DNA from: CAYWMQ01 sp964459635
GTDB taxonomy: Bacteria > Patescibacteriota > Minisyncoccia > Phycocordibacterales > UBA12088
DNA length: 45,571 nt
Direction of reading: 5' to 3'
Assembly (NCBI GenBank): GCA_964459635.1
Contig: CAYWMQ010000006.1
Span: 1 to 45,571 of the forward strand
Shown: piece by piece, positions 7,571 through 14,797 of the stretch
Numbering within the stretch: the first letter of the stretch is position 1
Layout of the letters: each line of letters starts with the position of its first letter
Program-made: the position numbers and the translations under genes
The notes under the pieces: generated by a model
Databases searched by the model: none
What the model saw: the letters and a program-made list of their open reading frames with translations, nothing else
Told to the model about the DNA's origin: nothing

Positions 7571-7843
7571 ATGGCACACAGAAAAGCTGGCGGAACAGCG
7601 AAAAACCTCCGCGATTCACAGCCAAAATACCTTGGCACAAAGCTCTATGCGGGCGAGAAAGCTCAGCCGGGGAGCGTTATCATCCGTCAGCGCGGCAGCA
7701 AGATACTTGCGGGCAAGAACGTGCGCACCGGTAAGGATTTCACGCTCTACTCGGTAGCATCGGGTACCGTTTCGTTTCGTGAGACGCGCAAAACGAAGTT
7801 TGATGGTACCGTACAGCGAAAGAAAGTTGTGGACGTGGCGTAG
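7571..7843 (+). CDS. rpmA: 50S ribosomal protein L27
   Basis: The 90-aa protein begins MAHRKAGGTAKNLRDSQPKY and contains VIIRQRGSKILAG, the signature of bL27, whose N-terminus reaches the peptidyl transferase centre. Length is normal and the N-terminus is not extended, so no protease-processed leader is needed. It is transcribed alone on the plus strand. The usual partners rplU and obgE are not next to it. No clear SD precedes the ATG (only TAGGTAA). A bidirectional hairpin terminator separates it from convergent rplI. Confidence 0.97.
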   Translation: MAHRKAGGTAKNLRDSQPKYLGTKLYAGEKAQPGSVIIRQRGSKILAGKNVRTGKDFTLYSVASGTVSFRETRKTKFDGTVQRKKVVDVA

Positions 7844-7880
7844 TGGTCCAGGCAAGGAACCTATACTCTGTTCGAAACGA

Positions 7881-7905
7881 CAAATGGCGCCCTTGGCGCC
7901 ATTTG
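7881..7905. terminator. Bidirectional terminator between rpmA and rplI
   Basis: CAAATGGCGCC (7881-7891) pairs perfectly with GGCGCCATTTG (7895-7905) around CTT. It lies between two convergent ribosomal protein genes and can serve both, though the U tail is short on each side. Confidence 0.75.
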
Positions 7906-7948
7906 TCTATTCAGAGATCCGAAATCTATACTCTAAGATCTGTCGTAC

Positions 7949-8392
7949 TTACTCACTCACAACCTCCACCTTCACGGTGGCTTTTTCGCCCGCAGCGTCA
8001 AGCTCCACATCGTAGCTGCCCACTTCGTGGATCGGTTCATCAAGAAGTATGGCCTCTTCGGGCAATGTGAGCTCAAGTTCTTCGGCGAGCGCGTCCACAA
8101 TGTCTGCCGCTCGCACCTTTTTAAAGAGGTGGCCTTGGTCGTCTGCTTTCACGGTAATGGTAAGAGCTCGGTCCGCGAGTTGGCTGAGCTTTTCACGGAT
8201 GTCTTCAAGCCTTGCATCATCTTCCGCTCGTAACGCTTCGCGCCGCTTTTCTAGCTCGTCAAGCTTTGCTTGTGTAGCACGCTCCGCAAGCTCCTTGGGG
8301 AACAAGTAATTGTTTGCGTAGCCGTCCGCTACCTCCACCGCCTCCAGCTTGCGACCAACTTTCGGCACGTCTTTTAACAGAATGACTTTCAT
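7949..8392 (-). CDS. rplI: 50S ribosomal protein L9
   Basis: The 147-aa protein begins MKVILLKDVPKVGRKLEAVE and continues with VADGYANNYLFPKELAERAT, the conserved N-terminal domain of bL9. A long charged helix (residues about 40-75) leads to the C-terminal domain with ADDQGHLFKKVRAADIVDAL. The start at 8392 is the conserved one; an upstream in-frame ATG at 8443 would add 17 non-conserved residues. It is not linked to rpsF, rpsR or ssb as in many bacteria. No SD is seen. Confidence 0.96.
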   Translation of the reverse strand: MKVILLKDVPKVGRKLEAVEVADGYANNYLFPKELAERATQAKLDELEKRREALRAEDDARLEDIREKLSQLADRALTITVKADDQGHLFKKVRAADIVDALAEELELTLPEEAILLDEPIHEVGSYDVELDAAGEKATVKVEVVSE

Positions 8393-8446
8393 ATCTATGG
8401 CATTAGGTCTGAGGATAGTACCGCAGCTTGGCGCTTTGTGCAATGC

Positions 8447-9688
8447 CTAGCGCTCTCGCGTGCTCGTGCCCGCTTTGGCCTCAGGAAGCACACCCGTACG
8501 CAGGTATTCGAGAGCCGCGTCAAGTTGAGGGTCACGCTCCGCCTCAATATCTTCTATGGTGCGGTCCACCTCAAGGTCGGGGGTAAGCCCGCCGTCTGAA
8601 ATAGAACGACCGTTGGGGGTGAGCCACTGGGCGACCGTCACTTTGAGGCTCGTGTCATCGGTCACCGGCACAAGCTCTTGTACCGAACCCTTTCCAAAGG
8701 TGGGCGTACCGATGAGCTTTGCTTTACCGTGCTCCTGGAGCGCTCCCGCAAGGATCTCGGATGCCGATGCGGAACCTTCGTCTACAAGGATCACCAAGCG
8801 CCAGTCGTCTTTCATGAGGCCGGGGCCCTTGCTCCGGTGTACCCTGCGCTCAGCATTTTGACCAAAATCCTCCTCAACCACAACCTTGCCAAGCGGCAAG
8901 AACCAGCTCGCGAGAGACACGGCAGCATCAAGATATCCTCCGGGGTTGCCTCTCACGTCAATGATGAGACGTGTGTCGCCCGCCTCGATGAAGTCTCGCA
9001 GTGCCGCACGGAATTGGCCGGTGGCAGTGGCGCCGAAATTGTAGAGTGCGATGACCCGCGTGCCCGGCTCGGGTGTGGATACTTCAATGGTGGGTATCTC
9101 GATCGTCTCTCGCGTGAGTGTAAGCTCAAGGAGTTCATTTTCACCCTCCCGTGCAAGCGTGAGGTCCACGGTGGTGCCTATCTCGCCACGTATGGTGCGT
9201 ACTGCATCATCTATACTCAGATCCATCGTGCTCTTGTGGTTGATCTCCACAATGATATCGCCCGGACGTATTCCCGCTCTGTCCGCGGGCGTGCCGCGAA
9301 GCGGTGCGATCACCGTGATGAGACCGTCACGCATTCCCATCTCCATGCCTACACCTCCAAACTCGCCGCTTATTTCCTCCTCGAAATCGCGCGCCTCGTC
9401 GGGTGGCAAAAATACGGTGTACGGATCGCCGTAGCTTCTCGCCAAACCCTCTATCATGCCCCATACTCTGTCCTGCGGAGATATCTTGGCCGTTGTCGTG
9501 GCAGGTACGTACTTGTCTTCCAAAATGCTCCATGCGGTCCAGACGGGTTCGAGGTCTATACCGTCAGGAATGTTTGGAGAGCGCTCCCATCCGTCATCGT
9601 TGTGACGGCGAGCTCCGGCAAGAAAGCCGGCCGAGAACACCACTATCGTGAGCATGCACGCAAGTACGATCGTATGGCTTTTTTGCAT
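8447..9688 (-). CDS. S41-family C-terminal processing protease
   Basis: The start at 9688 gives 413 aa; an upstream extension would be translated from a CAAAAGACAAAAA-type repeat. Residues about 5-25 form a signal anchor (TIVLACMLTIVVFSAGF). A PDZ domain follows (GGVGMEMG ... GIRPGDIIVEIN), then the tail-specific protease core with DVRGNPGGYLDAAV, the catalytic Ser in EGSASASEIL and the catalytic Lys in TFGKGSVQ. It would cleave the C-termini of extracytoplasmic proteins as in CtpA/Prc. Length is normal for the CtpA group. The stop lies 55 bases before the rplI start, so the two may be cotranscribed. Confidence 0.93.
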   Translation of the reverse strand: MQKSHTIVLACMLTIVVFSAGFLAGARRHNDDGWERSPNIPDGIDLEPVWTAWSILEDKYVPATTTAKISPQDRVWGMIEGLARSYGDPYTVFLPPDEARDFEEEISGEFGGVGMEMGMRDGLITVIAPLRGTPADRAGIRPGDIIVEINHKSTMDLSIDDAVRTIRGEIGTTVDLTLAREGENELLELTLTRETIEIPTIEVSTPEPGTRVIALYNFGATATGQFRAALRDFIEAGDTRLIIDVRGNPGGYLDAAVSLASWFLPLGKVVVEEDFGQNAERRVHRSKGPGLMKDDWRLVILVDEGSASASEILAGALQEHGKAKLIGTPTFGKGSVQELVPVTDDTSLKVTVAQWLTPNGRSISDGGLTPDLEVDRTIEDIEAERDPQLDAALEYLRTGVLPEAKAGTSTRER

Positions 9689-9715
9689 GTACTTCAGTGT
9701 ACTACGAGATACGGC

Positions 9716-9752
9716 AAGACAAAAGACAAAAAACCTGTAAACAAGAGACACG
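9716..9752. repeat. Intergenic repeat family C (AGACAAGAAACAAG words)
   Basis: CAAGACAAAAGACAAAAAAC then GTAAACAAGAGACACGAG is a purine/A-rich tract upstream of the S41 start. Other family C tracts are at about 9905-9950 (overlapping the end of umuC), 26456-26492, 26876-26928, 28628-28668, 31327-31420 and 42627-42660. The bases from 9752 to 9899 hold no gene. Confidence 0.65.
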
Positions 9753-9899
9753 AGATGTGCGAGATAGCATAGACATTGAGATACGAGGATATGTGAAAAC
9801 GTAAGGTTTTAGATTCTAGAAAGCAGAAAACGAGATTTACATGCGTCTCCAAAATCTAGAATCTTTAATCAAGAATCTGATCCGTGCCGTACTATCCCG

Positions 9900-11459
9900 C
9901 TATCCAAATATCTCTTTTATCTCTTGTTTTTTATTTCTTATCTTCGCAATAGGTATCTCCCCCCACTTCGTCGTATGTCGCGGCGATAGGAGTTCATGCC
10001 GCGCCGCCCACTTCTTTTGCATGCCTTCTGCGCCTGTGCGTACTACGTCAGGCCCGAAGCGGGCACGGAGCTCATCAAGCGCCTGCATGAGGGGCTGTGA
10101 GTCTCGGGGTGTTTCACCGAAGAGTGTCGCGGGCTGTATCGCACTTTCGGGAATAATATCGGACACCTGCACTCCCGCCTTTGCATAGGGCAAGCCCGGT
10201 CGGTAGATGCGCGTAAGCACCCCGAGCGCCTGCGAGACAAGCTCAAGCGTGTTGTTGGTGTGTACGGGCAGTGTGTCACTATCGTAGGCCGCGTAGCGCG
10301 CGTCGCTTCTGTGGCGCGAGGTGCGTATGAGCACAGACACCGTACGGGCCGCGGCGTGCTCGGTGCGCAAAGTCTCCGCCACTTTTCGCGCGTGGTATGC
10401 CACGGCCGCTCGTATATCGGCTAGGCCGGATACAGGCTTGCCGAACGACTGAGAGTGCAGGAGTGACTTGCGGAGCGTGGTGTCTTCTCCCACGTCGAGG
10501 CAGCGCATGCCGCGAAGTTCGTGCACGGTGGCAAGGCCCTTGATGCTCATGCACGCGCGTATCCATTGGTCATCCATTTGTACGAGCTTCCCTGCGGTGT
10601 CGATGCCGAGCGCCTTGAGTGCGGGCGCGAGGCGAAAGCCCACGCCCCATATCTCTTCGACGGGCAGAAGGTCGAGTGCTTGCGTGCGTGCCGCTTCGTC
10701 CGTGAGTACACATACGCCCGGTACGCCCGTGTGGGGGATGTGTATGGGGGATTCGCACACGGGACTCGTATGCAAGATTCGCCTGCCGGTTTCGTATGCG
10801 GAATTCGTATGCGTATGCGGTTTTACGTCTGAATCCGCTCCCGCATACGGGTGCGCGCCGCGCACCGGGTGCTTCGCAAAGTGTGTCGCCACTTTCGCCA
10901 GAGTCTTTGTCGGTGCAATGCCGACGGAGACCGGTATGCCGACTTCGCGGAGGACTGTGTTGCGTACTTCGCAGCCCCACTCAAATACACGGTTTCGTAA
11001 ACCGTGTATGTGGTGCCGCTCGGTTTTGCTGTGCGTGGGACAAAAGGAGTGCGAGAAAAGGGGCTTAGCACTCTCGCGGTAAAGTGCTAAGCCCCTTTTC
11101 TCGCACTCCTTTTCGGTAGCACAAGGGGATGAGATAGCAAGGAACGCCTCGTCTACAGAATACACCTCCACCTCGTCTGAAAAACGCCGCAGGGTTTCCA
11201 TGGTGCGTCGTGAGATGTCACGGTACAGGTCGAAGTTGGAGGAAAATACGGAGACGCCGTGCTGTGCTATACGCTCACGCACCTTGAAGTACGGCTCTCC
11301 CATCTTGAAGCCAAGCGCTTTTGCTTCCTCGCTTCGCGATATGATGCAGCCGTCGTTTGATGAGAGCACCACGACCGGCTTCCCTGCAAGGTCAGGCCGA
11401 AAAAGCCTTTCACAGGAGACGAAGAAATTGTTGCAGTCGATGAGGGAGAGGAAGGACAT
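9900..11459 (-). CDS. umuC: UmuC-like Y-family DNA polymerase with two insertions
   Basis: The protein is a translesion polymerase subunit of the Pol V type. It opens SLIDCNNFFVSCERLFRPDL, has VVVLSSNDGCIISRS, the catalytic pair in YSVDEAFL, GIAPTKTLAKVA, EEIWGVG and a UmuC-type C-terminal tail (LLSPRHTTKWGEIP). At 519 aa it is about 100 longer than E. coli UmuC (422). The excess lies in two places: about 40 residues after VDEAF, encoded by a 72-base palindrome plus a second hairpin, and about 45 residues after THFAKH, encoded by repeat-rich DNA. Both keep the frame and all core motifs, so the gene may still be functional. The last residues (KIRNKKQEIKEIFG) come from a family C repeat. A GTAGAAG tract precedes the ATG. 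Confidence 0.93.
   Translation of the reverse strand: MSFLSLIDCNNFFVSCERLFRPDLAGKPVVVLSSNDGCIISRSEEAKALGFKMGEPYFKVRERIAQHGVSVFSSNFDLYRDISRRTMETLRRFSDEVEVYSVDEAFLAISSPCATEKECEKRGLALYRESAKPLFSHSFCPTHSKTERHHIHGLRNRVFEWGCEVRNTVLREVGIPVSVGIAPTKTLAKVATHFAKHPVRGAHPYAGADSDVKPHTHTNSAYETGRRILHTSPVCESPIHIPHTGVPGVCVLTDEAARTQALDLLPVEEIWGVGFRLAPALKALGIDTAGKLVQMDDQWIRACMSIKGLATVHELRGMRCLDVGEDTTLRKSLLHSQSFGKPVSGLADIRAAVAYHARKVAETLRTEHAAARTVSVLIRTSRHRSDARYAAYDSDTLPVHTNNTLELVSQALGVLTRIYRPGLPYAKAGVQVSDIIPESAIQPATLFGETPRDSQPLMQALDELRARFGPDVVRTGAEGMQKKWAARHELLSPRHTTKWGEIPIAKIRNKKQEIKEIFG
10726..10876. repeat. Repeat-rich second insertion inside umuC
   Basis: It contains CCCGTGTG (10726-10733) paired with CACACGGG (10756-10763), TTCGTATGCG twice (10791-10800 and 10804-10813), and a GTGCGCG/CGCGCAC pairing around 10851-10865. 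It encodes a His/Thr/Pro-rich stretch absent from E. coli UmuC. Boundaries are approximate. Confidence 0.55.
10983..11011. repeat. Hairpin repeat, copy in umuC
   Basis: ATACACGGTTT (10985-10995), loop CGT, AAACCGTGTAT (10999-11009). The 29-base block matches the reverse complement of 20707-20735 at all but one position, although the latter lies outside coding sequence, right after an ABC transporter stop. Confidence 0.85.
11042..11113. repeat. Perfect 31-bp palindrome inside umuC
   Basis: The 31-base arm 11042-11072 is the exact reverse complement of 11083-11113, with a 10-base loop (CTCGCGGTAA). It encodes the umuC residues from KECEKRGLAL to PLFSHSF in frame. The perfection of both arms suggests a recent or constrained insertion. 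Confidence 0.92.
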
Positions 11460-11645
11460 ACGAGTAGAAGGTAGTAGGTAGAAAGTAGAAAGGAAAAGTT
11501 AGAGGTGACAGGTTGGAGGTTATAGAGCGGATGAAGGAACACAACTGGATGGTGAGAGTAGGTTAAAAGTCAAAATTAACCTACCTTCCGGCTGACAGGC
11601 AGGAAATGAAAAAGTCCAAGGTAAAAGTGAAAAGTTGCGAAAATG

Positions 11646-11675
11646 TTGACAAGTACATATTGTATGTGCTAAATT
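11646..11675 (+). promoter_or_regulatory. Promoter of the lipoprotein gene
   Basis: TTGACA at 11646-11651 and a -10-like CTAAAT/TAAATT at 11669-11675 are 17-18 bases apart. Downstream CCAAAG (11681-11686) can pair with CTTTGG (11695-11700), which touches the SD GGAGGAG at 11699-11705, so the leader could partly hide the ribosome site. Confidence 0.5.
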
Positions 11676-11710
11676 AATATCCAAAGTCCTTTAACTTTGG
11701 AGGAGAAGAA

Positions 11711-11971
11711 ATGAAAAAGCTGCTTGCGATGGTGGCACTCACAGCCACGGTTGGCCTTGCCGCTTGCGGCCCGGGTGCGCCGGGAGAGTATGGGCCAAAA
11801 GAGCGTATGGCAAAGGAAGAAAGGATTATGGAGAGCGCGGAAAATATTTCATATTTTCGTGACCCCCGCACGAGCCTATGCTTCGCTAGGTTTTACGGGG
11901 ATTACAACAGCATGACCTACGTGCCTTGTGAGAACATTCCACCCGAACTTCTGTGGGGTGCGAATAAGTAG
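11711..11971 (+). CDS. Small lipoprotein, hypothetical
   Basis: The 86-aa precursor has a classical lipoprotein signal, MKKLLAMVALTATVGLAAC, with lipobox LAAC; cleavage before Cys19 would leave a mature protein of about 68 residues. The mature part contains two further Cys (LCFARFYGDYN and VPCENIPPE) that could form a disulfide. A strong SD (GGAGGAG) is 5 bases from the ATG. It is a single-gene unit with its own promoter and a strong terminator. The C-terminal pattern RDPRTSLCFARF...VPC recalls small bacterial surface proteins but I cannot name a family. Confidence 0.85.
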   Translation: MKKLLAMVALTATVGLAACGPGAPGEYGPKERMAKEERIMESAENISYFRDPRTSLCFARFYGDYNSMTYVPCENIPPELLWGANK

Positions 11972-12006
11972 AAGGCCACCACCACATCCTCGAACAGTTT
12001 CGTTAT

Positions 12007-12028
12007 GCGGCCCGCTTACCCGGGCCGC
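12007..12028 (+). terminator. Rho-independent terminator of the lipoprotein gene
   Basis: GCGGCCCG (12007-12014) pairs with CGGGCCGC (12021-12028) around CTTACC and is followed by TTTTGCTTT. Confidence 0.85.
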
Positions 12029-12294
12029 TTTTGCTTTGTAAAGAACCGTACTCCTACCCTTCTTGCCCAGAGAGCTCAGGATGCGAGCTGTGCAAGCTAG
12101 TGAGGGTAGAACTTTTGCCTTCGGGCTCGCCCCGCTCGCGTGGGGAGAAAGAAGAAGCGTTAGAGTATTTCTCTGGCGCTTTTTCGTACACTACTGTTTC
12201 ACTAATTCCATGTTCAAGTAGTGTTACTTTTTACTTTTACCTTGCACTTGTTCCTTACCCTTTCTACTTTCTACCTACTACCTTCTACTTCTTT
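12029..12294. other. Intergenic region without a gene
   Basis: It holds a G/C hairpin near 12130-12150, an ACACTACT/AGTAGTGT inverted repeat (12188-12195 and 12217-12224), a family A fragment near 12225-12246 and a reversed family B tract (12260-12296) that runs up to the stop of the next gene. Apparent plus-strand frames here are translated repeat. Confidence 0.6.
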
Positions 12295-12669
12295 TTACAC
12301 CCTCCTCACCACCGCCTTTACCACGCCCCACAGCATACTGTCGCGTTCTTCTGTGAAGTCGGGCGCGTGCGATGAGTGGCGTGTGTCCGCCTCAGTGAGT
12401 CGCCGCAGTGCGAGCTCCCCTTCCCGCATCAGCACCGCAAGCCGCCCCGCCGCTGGTGCAAGTGCCCGGTCGACCACGAGCAGATCACCTTGTACCACCC
12501 CGAGTTCTTCCCCGGCCTCGTCTATGTCGCCGCCGACACGCATGAAAAAGGTGGACGTGGGGTGCGTCACCACAAGCTCGTCAAGCGAAAGCGGGTTTTC
12601 ATACCCTTCACTGTTTTTAGGCTCGCCAAGCGCGGTAGGTGCGGTGCGGATGAAAGAGACGGACTTCAT
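12295..12669 (-). CDS. UmuD-like S24-family protein lacking catalytic residues
   Basis: The 124-aa protein starts at MKSVSFIRTAPTALGEP. It aligns with UmuD through LSLDELVVTHPTSTFFMRV, QGDLLVVDRALAPAAG, REGELALRRLTE and a C-terminal GVVKAVVRRV. The Ser of the GDSM motif is missing: the segment reads GGDIDEAGEE. The catalytic Lys position (VKKL in UmuD) is Arg (LRRL). The Cys-Gly autocleavage site near the N-terminus is also absent. It therefore cannot self-cleave by the normal mechanism, and may act as a structural partner of the UmuC encoded 0.8 kb away, or be decaying. Its first 17 coding bases and upstream sequence are duplicated at the next gene. Upstream in-frame codons come from a repeat tract. 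Confidence 0.8.
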   Translation of the reverse strand: MKSVSFIRTAPTALGEPKNSEGYENPLSLDELVVTHPTSTFFMRVGGDIDEAGEELGVVQGDLLVVDRALAPAAGRLAVLMREGELALRRLTEADTRHSSHAPDFTEERDSMLWGVVKAVVRRV

Positions 12670-12688
12670 AACAATGCAAAAGTTAAAA
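12653..12688. repeat. 36-bp direct repeat, copy 1
   Basis: This block is identical to 13071-13106 and covers the start codon, the first coding bases (MKSVSF) and the upstream leader of the UmuD-like gene. A further identical block (AGGCAAAAGTACAAGTTAAA) follows shortly after in both copies. Confidence 0.9.
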
Positions 12689-12724
12689 GGAAAAAGGCAA
12701 AAGTACAAGTTAAAAGCGAAAAGT

Positions 12725-13087
12725 TTACGGAGCCTCGTTTGCTCTGAATGCTTCGCTCTCATACTTGTTGTAGCGATAGCCCTTTTTGAAAAGCTCAATG
12801 TAGTACAGGCAAGGAAAGACGAGAGGCAAGCGGGCATACTGCCCTACATGCACAAGTTCATGCGCTAAGTCCCCACTTCGAGCAGCTGGTCCCAAGAGTA
12901 CCGTATGTCCGATGGTAAAAGCTCTCGCGGTATGCAACCATCCGAATGCCCACCAAAAACGCTTGACTGTAAGTACCACCGCTATGGGCTGGTGCCTCAA
13001 GTGTACTGAAGTCGGCCAAGAGATACATGCCATCAGCAGACCCACTACTGTATACGGGAGGTTAAAGATAAAAGAGACGGACTTCAT
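12725..13087 (-). CDS. Small HExxH metallopeptidase-like protein
   Basis: The 120-aa protein starts MKSVSFIFNLPYTVVG. It contains GDLAHELVHVGQYARLP with an HExxH zinc motif, then GYRYNKYESEAF, the pattern of small zinc-peptidase-like domains in which a later Glu (ESEA) could be the third ligand. Residues 10-25 are hydrophobic. It may be a minimal metalloprotease or a structural remnant of one; no substrate can be proposed. The start is supported by the 36-base repeat shared with the neighbouring UmuD-like gene; upstream codons are translated repeat. Downstream bases 12670-12724 are a family A tract. Confidence 0.72.
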   Translation of the reverse strand: MKSVSFIFNLPYTVVGLLMACISWPTSVHLRHQPIAVVLTVKRFWWAFGWLHTARAFTIGHTVLLGPAARSGDLAHELVHVGQYARLPLVFPCLYYIELFKKGYRYNKYESEAFRANEAP

Positions 13088-13106
13088 AACAATGCAAAAG
13101 TTAAAA
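13071..13106. repeat. 36-bp direct repeat, copy 2
   Basis: Identical to 12653-12688 at a distance of 418 bases. It gives the HExxH gene the same first residues (MKSVSF) as the unrelated UmuD-like gene. Confidence 0.9.
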
Positions 13107-13244
13107 TTCAGAAGGCAAAAGTACAAGTTAAAGGTCAAAATCTTGCATAGTAAATTACATGATCTGAGTGTGTCAGGTGACTTTTGAATTTTGACTTGAA
13201 ATTTTGCCTTTTGACTTTTACATTTTGAATTCTGCACACGCTCA

Positions 13245-14684
13245 CTACCGCACAGCTGCTTCGCTCAACCACCTCTGCTCTACCGAAGTCAAATCCCGTA
13301 CCGCCACACTCGGCTTCTTTTTTAGCAACTCGCGCGAGAATATTTTGTACGCATCGTAGTCAAAGCGGAAGCGTGCGGGCACGAGCTCGGTCCACTCGCC
13401 ATCTGTCAGGGTAAGGGCTGCGAGGAGCCGCCAGTTGTCCACCACAAAGAGCTCGCGACCTCCGTCCGTGCCCCGCTCTTCCACGGCAACAGGCCCCGCA
13501 AACGGCCAGCGTTTGAGGCGCGCGTGCTCAAAGGCCTCGCGAAAGCGCTTGTTGTAGTGGCGCGGTTTTTCCTTGCCCGTGCAAGCACCTTTGCATTCTT
13601 CAAGCTGGTGTGCAAAGCATGGCGCGCCTTTCTCTAGGCTCAAGAGGTGTGGACAGAGGCTATGGTCCTTTGCGAGCCCGGCAAGTACTTCCTTCGCCTG
13701 CATGCGGCTTTTGAATACACCAAGAATACTTGTCTCCTCGCCGTGCTCTATGCTGTCGGCATATGCGATAGACGCGCGGAGAAAGCCCGCCTCGTCCGTT
13801 TCTTCGCGCACGAGGCACATGGCTGCCCGCTCTCGGTCCCGTACGTTGTATACGGGAAGCAGGGTTTTAATGAGATGTGACTCAAGGAGGAGCGCGCCGA
13901 GCTCGCTCACGGTCTCTTTGTGCTCGATGCGGCGTATCTCGGAGAGCATGTCACGGCCTCGGCCGGAGAGTGCGTCTGTAGAAAAGTGCGATCGGACGCG
14001 CGTGCGTATCTTGCGGCTCTTGCCCACATAAAGCAGCTCGCCCTCTTTGCCGTAAAAGAAATACACGCCGGGGCGTTCGGGAAGCCGCATGATGTGCTCC
14101 TCCTTTACATGCAAGGGTAAGCGACGCACGCGCACCATCTCCTGTATGGCACCGAAGACACGCTCATCACCAAGCTCGCGGCGCGCGTGGCCTATGAGCT
14201 GGTGGAGTACGCGTGCGTCGTCGAGTGCACGGTGGCGCGCCTCAAAGCTGAAGCCGTAGCGAGCGATGATAGACTCCAGGTTGTGGTGGCGCTCATGCGG
14301 GAAGAGCTCCCGCGAGAGCTTGGCGGTGCAGAGGTACGGGTAGGAAAAGGAAAGGCCGAGCCGGCGAAATTCTCCGCCGAGAAACGCGTAGTCAAAAGGG
14401 GCGTTGTGCGCCACGAAGAGTGCGCCTTCCAAAAGCCCCGCAACCTCAAGTGCTATGTCTTCAAACTGCGGTGCGTCTTGGAGCATGGCGGTCGAGATGC
14501 CGGTGAGCGAAGTGATAAATGCGGGCACAAGCTCGCCGGGGTTGAGCAGGCTCTTGTACTCGCGCACCACCCGACCTCCCTCCACGCGTACGATGCCCAC
14601 CTCTATTACGCGGTGCAGGCGCGCACTTGTGCCGGTAGTTTCTACGTCGACGAAGGCGAAGGGAGTGTTGCTGTTAACTTGCAT
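13245..14684 (-). CDS. DnaQ-type exonuclease fused to UvrC-like GIY-YIG nuclease
   Basis: The 479-aa protein joins two nucleases. Residues about 8-170 are a DEDDh exonuclease: FVDVETTGTS (ExoI), FVAHNAPFDYAFL (ExoII), RHRALDDARVL (ExoIII), all acids present. Residues about 200-290 are a UvrC/Cho-type GIY-YIG domain: PGVYFFYGKEGELLYVGKS and the catalytic Glu in LLESHLIKTLLPVYN. The C-terminal 190 residues include a Cys-bearing segment (CPHLLSLEKGAPCFAHQLEE) as in Cho-like proteins. No UvrB-binding or helix-hairpin-helix domain is visible. Similar exonuclease-Cho fusions are known in other phyla; damage incision followed by trimming is an inference. It lies beside lexA and umuD/umuC-like genes. 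Confidence 0.88.
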   Translation of the reverse strand: MQVNSNTPFAFVDVETTGTSARLHRVIEVGIVRVEGGRVVREYKSLLNPGELVPAFITSLTGISTAMLQDAPQFEDIALEVAGLLEGALFVAHNAPFDYAFLGGEFRRLGLSFSYPYLCTAKLSRELFPHERHHNLESIIARYGFSFEARHRALDDARVLHQLIGHARRELGDERVFGAIQEMVRVRRLPLHVKEEHIMRLPERPGVYFFYGKEGELLYVGKSRKIRTRVRSHFSTDALSGRGRDMLSEIRRIEHKETVSELGALLLESHLIKTLLPVYNVRDRERAAMCLVREETDEAGFLRASIAYADSIEHGEETSILGVFKSRMQAKEVLAGLAKDHSLCPHLLSLEKGAPCFAHQLEECKGACTGKEKPRHYNKRFREAFEHARLKRWPFAGPVAVEERGTDGGRELFVVDNWRLLAALTLTDGEWTELVPARFRFDYDAYKIFSRELLKKKPSVAVRDLTSVEQRWLSEAAVR

Positions 14685-14741
14685 GGAAGTATAGGGTGTA
14701 TAGATGTTTCGTACTCACGAAGCTGCAACGGGTGTGTGGTA

Positions 14742-14797
14742 AGTTAAAAGGCAAAAGTTAAAATGCAAAATTCCAAGTTAAAAGTACAAAGTTATGC
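14742..14797. repeat. Family A repeat tract at the 3' end of a four-helix-bundle gene
   Basis: AAGTTAAAAGGCAAAAGTTA continues with AAATGCAAAATTCCAAGTTA and then AAAGTACAAAG. The gene at 14792-15163 is bounded by such tracts on both sides (the other at 15125-15183). Confidence 0.7.

Noticed and set aside
8678..9772. Long 364-aa plus-strand frame opposite the S41 protease
   Set aside because: It is the antisense shadow of a GC-rich coding gene with full protease motifs; no domain is visible in it.
12031..12375. 114-aa plus-strand frame downstream of the lipoprotein terminator
   Set aside because: Its second half is translated from repeat families A and B, and it lies after a terminator without a promoter or SD.
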